Source: Butyrivibrio sp. (GTDB taxonomy: Bacteria > Bacillota_A > Clostridia > Lachnospirales > Lachnospiraceae). Taken from it: 7,755 nt of DNA. The stretch is from assembly GCA_024690635.1 (NCBI GenBank), contig JAILOW010000008.1:1-7755 (forward strand). The letters are read 5' to 3'. The notes beneath the pieces were generated by a model. It had not been told where the DNA came from and made no database searches. It worked only from the letters and a program-made list of their open reading frames with translations. This document shows positions 6,154 to 7,755 of this stretch, piece after piece. The position numbers and the translations under genes were made by a program. Every line of letters starts with the position of its first letter. Positions within the stretch are counted from its first letter, which is position 1.

Positions 6154-6450
6154 TTATAGAAAGCTGAATGTCAGCGGACCAAAGTGCAAAACCAAAATCA
6201 GTACTATCTGGATAATAATTATTATAGGCATTCCAAATCTGAAATACCAATGTTTTGTTTTGTGATGGAAAAGAAACATTCCAAGGGTGGTGCCGATGCT
6301 GCCTCCCACCAGTGCCACAGAAAAAAGGGTTGCCTCGGGGATACGGAAGGCCATTCTTTTGGCCCTCCGCTTATCGATTCCCATTAAGGCAAACCCTATA
6401 AGATTTACAGCTGCCAGATAACAGCATATAAGCAAAAGTGAATTTATCAT
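6154..6450 (-). CDS. DUF1294 family small membrane protein
   Basis: The product is 98 aa from the ATG at 6450 and almost entirely hydrophobic, with three likely membrane segments (about residues 4-24, 40-61 and 72-93). The first loop holds LMGIDKRRAKRMAFRIPEATL, and the second has GGSIGTTLGMFLFHHKTKHWYFRFGMP. The D-K, R-I-P-E, G-G-S-x-G and H-K-T-x-H patterns identify DUF1294. No biochemical function is established for the family. The ATG overlaps the argG stop as TGATG, and there is only a poor purine-rich stretch upstream rather than a true ribosome binding site. Translation therefore probably depends on ribosomes finishing argG. A TTG one codon earlier could also begin the frame but is less likely. 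Confidence 0.88.
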   Translation of the reverse strand: MINSLLLICCYLAAVNLIGFALMGIDKRRAKRMAFRIPEATLFSVALVGGSIGTTLGMFLFHHKTKHWYFRFGMPIIIIIQIVLILVLHFGPLTFSFL

Positions 6451-7673
6451 CAATTGTTCTTTTCTATTTCCTGCATCTTCATAGCGCGAACCTTGCTGGC
6501 AAGTCCAAAGAGATTGATGAACCCTTCTGCGTCGTGGTGGTCGTACAGATCTCCGGTCTTGAAAGAAGCGATGCTCTCGTTGTAGAGAGAGTAAGGAGAC
6601 TTGGTACCTGCCTTGATGATGTTGCCCTTGTAAAGCTTGAAGGTAACTTCACCTGTGACGTATTTCTGGGTTGATTCGATAAATGCCTGCTCAGCCTCGC
6701 GAAGAGGAGTGAACCATTTCCCTTCATATACTAGATCGGCAAACTTGTTGCCCATATCTTTCTTCATTGTATAGGTATCACGGTCCAAAATCAACTCTTC
6801 AAGCTGCTGGTGAGCCTCGTAGAGGATGGTTCCGCCGGGGGTCTCATATACGCCGCGGGATTTCATTCCAACTACACGGTTCTCAACGATATCAACGATT
6901 CCGATTCCGTTTTCACCGCCAAGTTTATTGAGGGTACGGATGATATCGGATACCTTCATCTCTTTTCCGTTTATGGACTTGGGAATGCCGCCTTCAAAGG
7001 TCATTGTAACGGTTGTGGACTCGTCGGGAGCATCCTCGGGAGTCTTGCCAAGAACAAGAAGATGCTTGTAATTGGGCTCCAAAGAGGGATCCTCAAGCTC
7101 AAGACCTTCGTGGGAGATGTGCCACAGGTTTCTGTCCCTGCTGTAGCTTGAATCTGCAGAGAAGGGAAGATTGATGCCATGCTGCCTGCAATATTCGATC
7201 TCGGACTCACGGGAATCCATTGTCCACTTGTCATTTCTCCAGGCTGCGATGATCTTTATATCAGGAGCAAGTGCCTTAATTCCAAGCTCGAAACGAATCT
7301 GATCGTTACCCTTTCCGGTTGCTCCGTGACAGATGGCAACAGCACCTTCTTTCCTTGCTATCTCAACAAGCTTCTTGGCGATAAGGGGACGAGCCATGGA
7401 AGTTCCAAGGAGATACTTGTTCTCATATACGGCATGAGCCATTACGCAGGGAACAACGTACTCGTCGCAGAATTCATCAACCACATCGAGAATATAGAGC
7501 TTGCTTGCTCCGCAGCTCTTTGCTCTCTCATCAAGACCGTCAAGCTCCTCTTCCTGTCCGCAATCAATACATACGCAAACTACTTCATAATCAAAATTTT
7601 CTTTTAGCCAGGGGATGATAGCAGTAGTATCAAGTCCACCTGAGTAAGCCAGTATAACCTTTTCCTTTGCCAT
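6450..7673 (-). CDS. argG: Argininosuccinate synthase
   Basis: ArgG condenses citrulline and aspartate using ATP to form argininosuccinate, the penultimate step of arginine biosynthesis, in the cytoplasm as a tetramer. The 407 aa length is typical. The N-terminal ATP-pyrophosphatase P-loop is AYSGGLDTT (residues 9-17; many homologues end in TS). The second family signature, GATGKGNDQIRF, is at 117-128, and ARPLIAKKLVEIA precedes it. The C-terminal half carries SRGVYETPGGTILYEAHQQLE and the KLYKGN segment. The start is supported by GAGGAG (7686-7681), 7 bases upstream. argH is not downstream within the window, so the last step is encoded elsewhere. Instead a DUF1294 gene overlaps its stop and a LytTR regulator follows. 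A likely ARG box upstream points to repression by ArgR/AhrC with arginine. Confidence 0.97.
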   Translation of the reverse strand: MAKEKVILAYSGGLDTTAIIPWLKENFDYEVVCVCIDCGQEEELDGLDERAKSCGASKLYILDVVDEFCDEYVVPCVMAHAVYENKYLLGTSMARPLIAKKLVEIARKEGAVAICHGATGKGNDQIRFELGIKALAPDIKIIAAWRNDKWTMDSRESEIEYCRQHGINLPFSADSSYSRDRNLWHISHEGLELEDPSLEPNYKHLLVLGKTPEDAPDESTTVTMTFEGGIPKSINGKEMKVSDIIRTLNKLGGENGIGIVDIVENRVVGMKSRGVYETPGGTILYEAHQQLEELILDRDTYTMKKDMGNKFADLVYEGKWFTPLREAEQAFIESTQKYVTGEVTFKLYKGNIIKAGTKSPYSLYNESIASFKTGDLYDHHDAEGFINLFGLASKVRAMKMQEIEKNN

Positions 7674-7704
7674 GTTTTTGCTCCTCTTTCTGTGTTTTTA
7701 TGTT

Positions 7705-7733
7705 AATATAAACCTAATATTCATAAAATGCAA
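7705..7733 (-). promoter_or_regulatory. Candidate argG promoter
   Basis: On the minus strand TTGCAT (7733-7728) and TATATT (7710-7705) are 17 bases apart. Transcription would start near 7698, about 25 bases before the argG ATG. The -35 is weak (three of six), as is common at regulated biosynthetic promoters. An imperfect palindrome, ATTCATAAAATGCAAT (7719-7734), covers the -35 and part of the spacer and could be a second regulator contact site. Confidence 0.45.
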
Positions 7734-7741
7734 TACAAAAA

Positions 7742-7755
7742 TGCATAATTATTTA
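7742..7755. promoter_or_regulatory. Candidate ARG box (ArgR/AhrC operator) upstream of argG
   Basis: TGCATAATTATTTA matches the palindromic ARG-box core TGAATWWWWATTCA at 12 of 14 positions. It lies just upstream of the predicted argG -35 hexamer. A weaker 10-of-14 match ends at 7723, inside the promoter. ArgR/AhrC hexamers normally bind pairs of such boxes, so a site before a promoter with a second half-match over it is the expected arrangement. The box touches the window edge, so neighbouring boxes may be cut off. Confidence 0.5.

Noticed and set aside
7179..7607. Plus-strand 142 aa reading frame opposite argG
   Set aside because: It is a shadow of a highly conserved enzyme gene with no start signal.
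1..7755. Mobile elements, CRISPR arrays, tRNA or rRNA genes, defence or biosynthetic systems
   Set aside because: I looked for transposase or integrase motifs, spaced direct repeats and RNA gene signatures and saw none; the genes look like ordinary chromosomal content.

Overview
The window looks like chromosomal sequence from a low-to-moderate GC Firmicute, most likely a Lachnospiraceae-type Clostridium relative such as Butyrivibrio or a neighbour. This rests on the DUF1385-prmC-prfA gene order, a DUF5721-type protein, an Hpt protein of the kind common in that family, AGGAGG-like ribosome binding sites and near-consensus TTGNNN/TATAAT promoters. The taxonomic call is recognition by eye, not a database result.

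Layout. Positions 1-2317 hold a rightward translation cluster: the 3' end of a DUF1385 membrane protein gene, prmC (release-factor glutamine methyltransferase) and prfA (release factor 1). PrmC modifies the GGQ glutamine of the protein encoded next to it. Next comes a short rightward orphan Hpt phosphotransfer gene (2438-2797) with its own promoter. It meets a leftward DUF5721 gene (2799-3296) tail to tail with one base between them. A 158-base divergent region (3297-3454) carries promoters for DUF5721 and for a rightward LacI-family regulator (3455-4477), plus a long inverted repeat around the regulator's promoter. The regulator meets a leftward DegV gene (4483-5319) tail to tail with five bases between.

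The right third (5413-7673) is a leftward unit: argG (argininosuccinate synthase), a small DUF1294 membrane protein whose ATG overlaps the argG stop as TGATG, and a LytTR response regulator 15 bases further on. Upstream of argG is a good match to an ARG box, so the unit is probably repressed by ArgR/AhrC when arginine is plentiful.

How the genes relate. prmC and prfA act together in translation termination. argG is core arginine biosynthesis, and why a DUF1294 protein and an orphan LytTR regulator share its transcript is not evident. The Hpt protein and the response regulator are both orphan signalling parts with no histidine kinase in the window. The LacI-type regulator has no adjacent sugar genes, so its effector cannot be guessed. 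No mobile element, CRISPR array, tRNA, rRNA or defence system was seen. The most interesting signals are regulatory: a strong intrinsic terminator for hpt embedded in the coding sequence of the opposing DUF5721 gene, the inverted repeat at the lacI-type promoter, and the argG-DUF1294-LytTR transcript.
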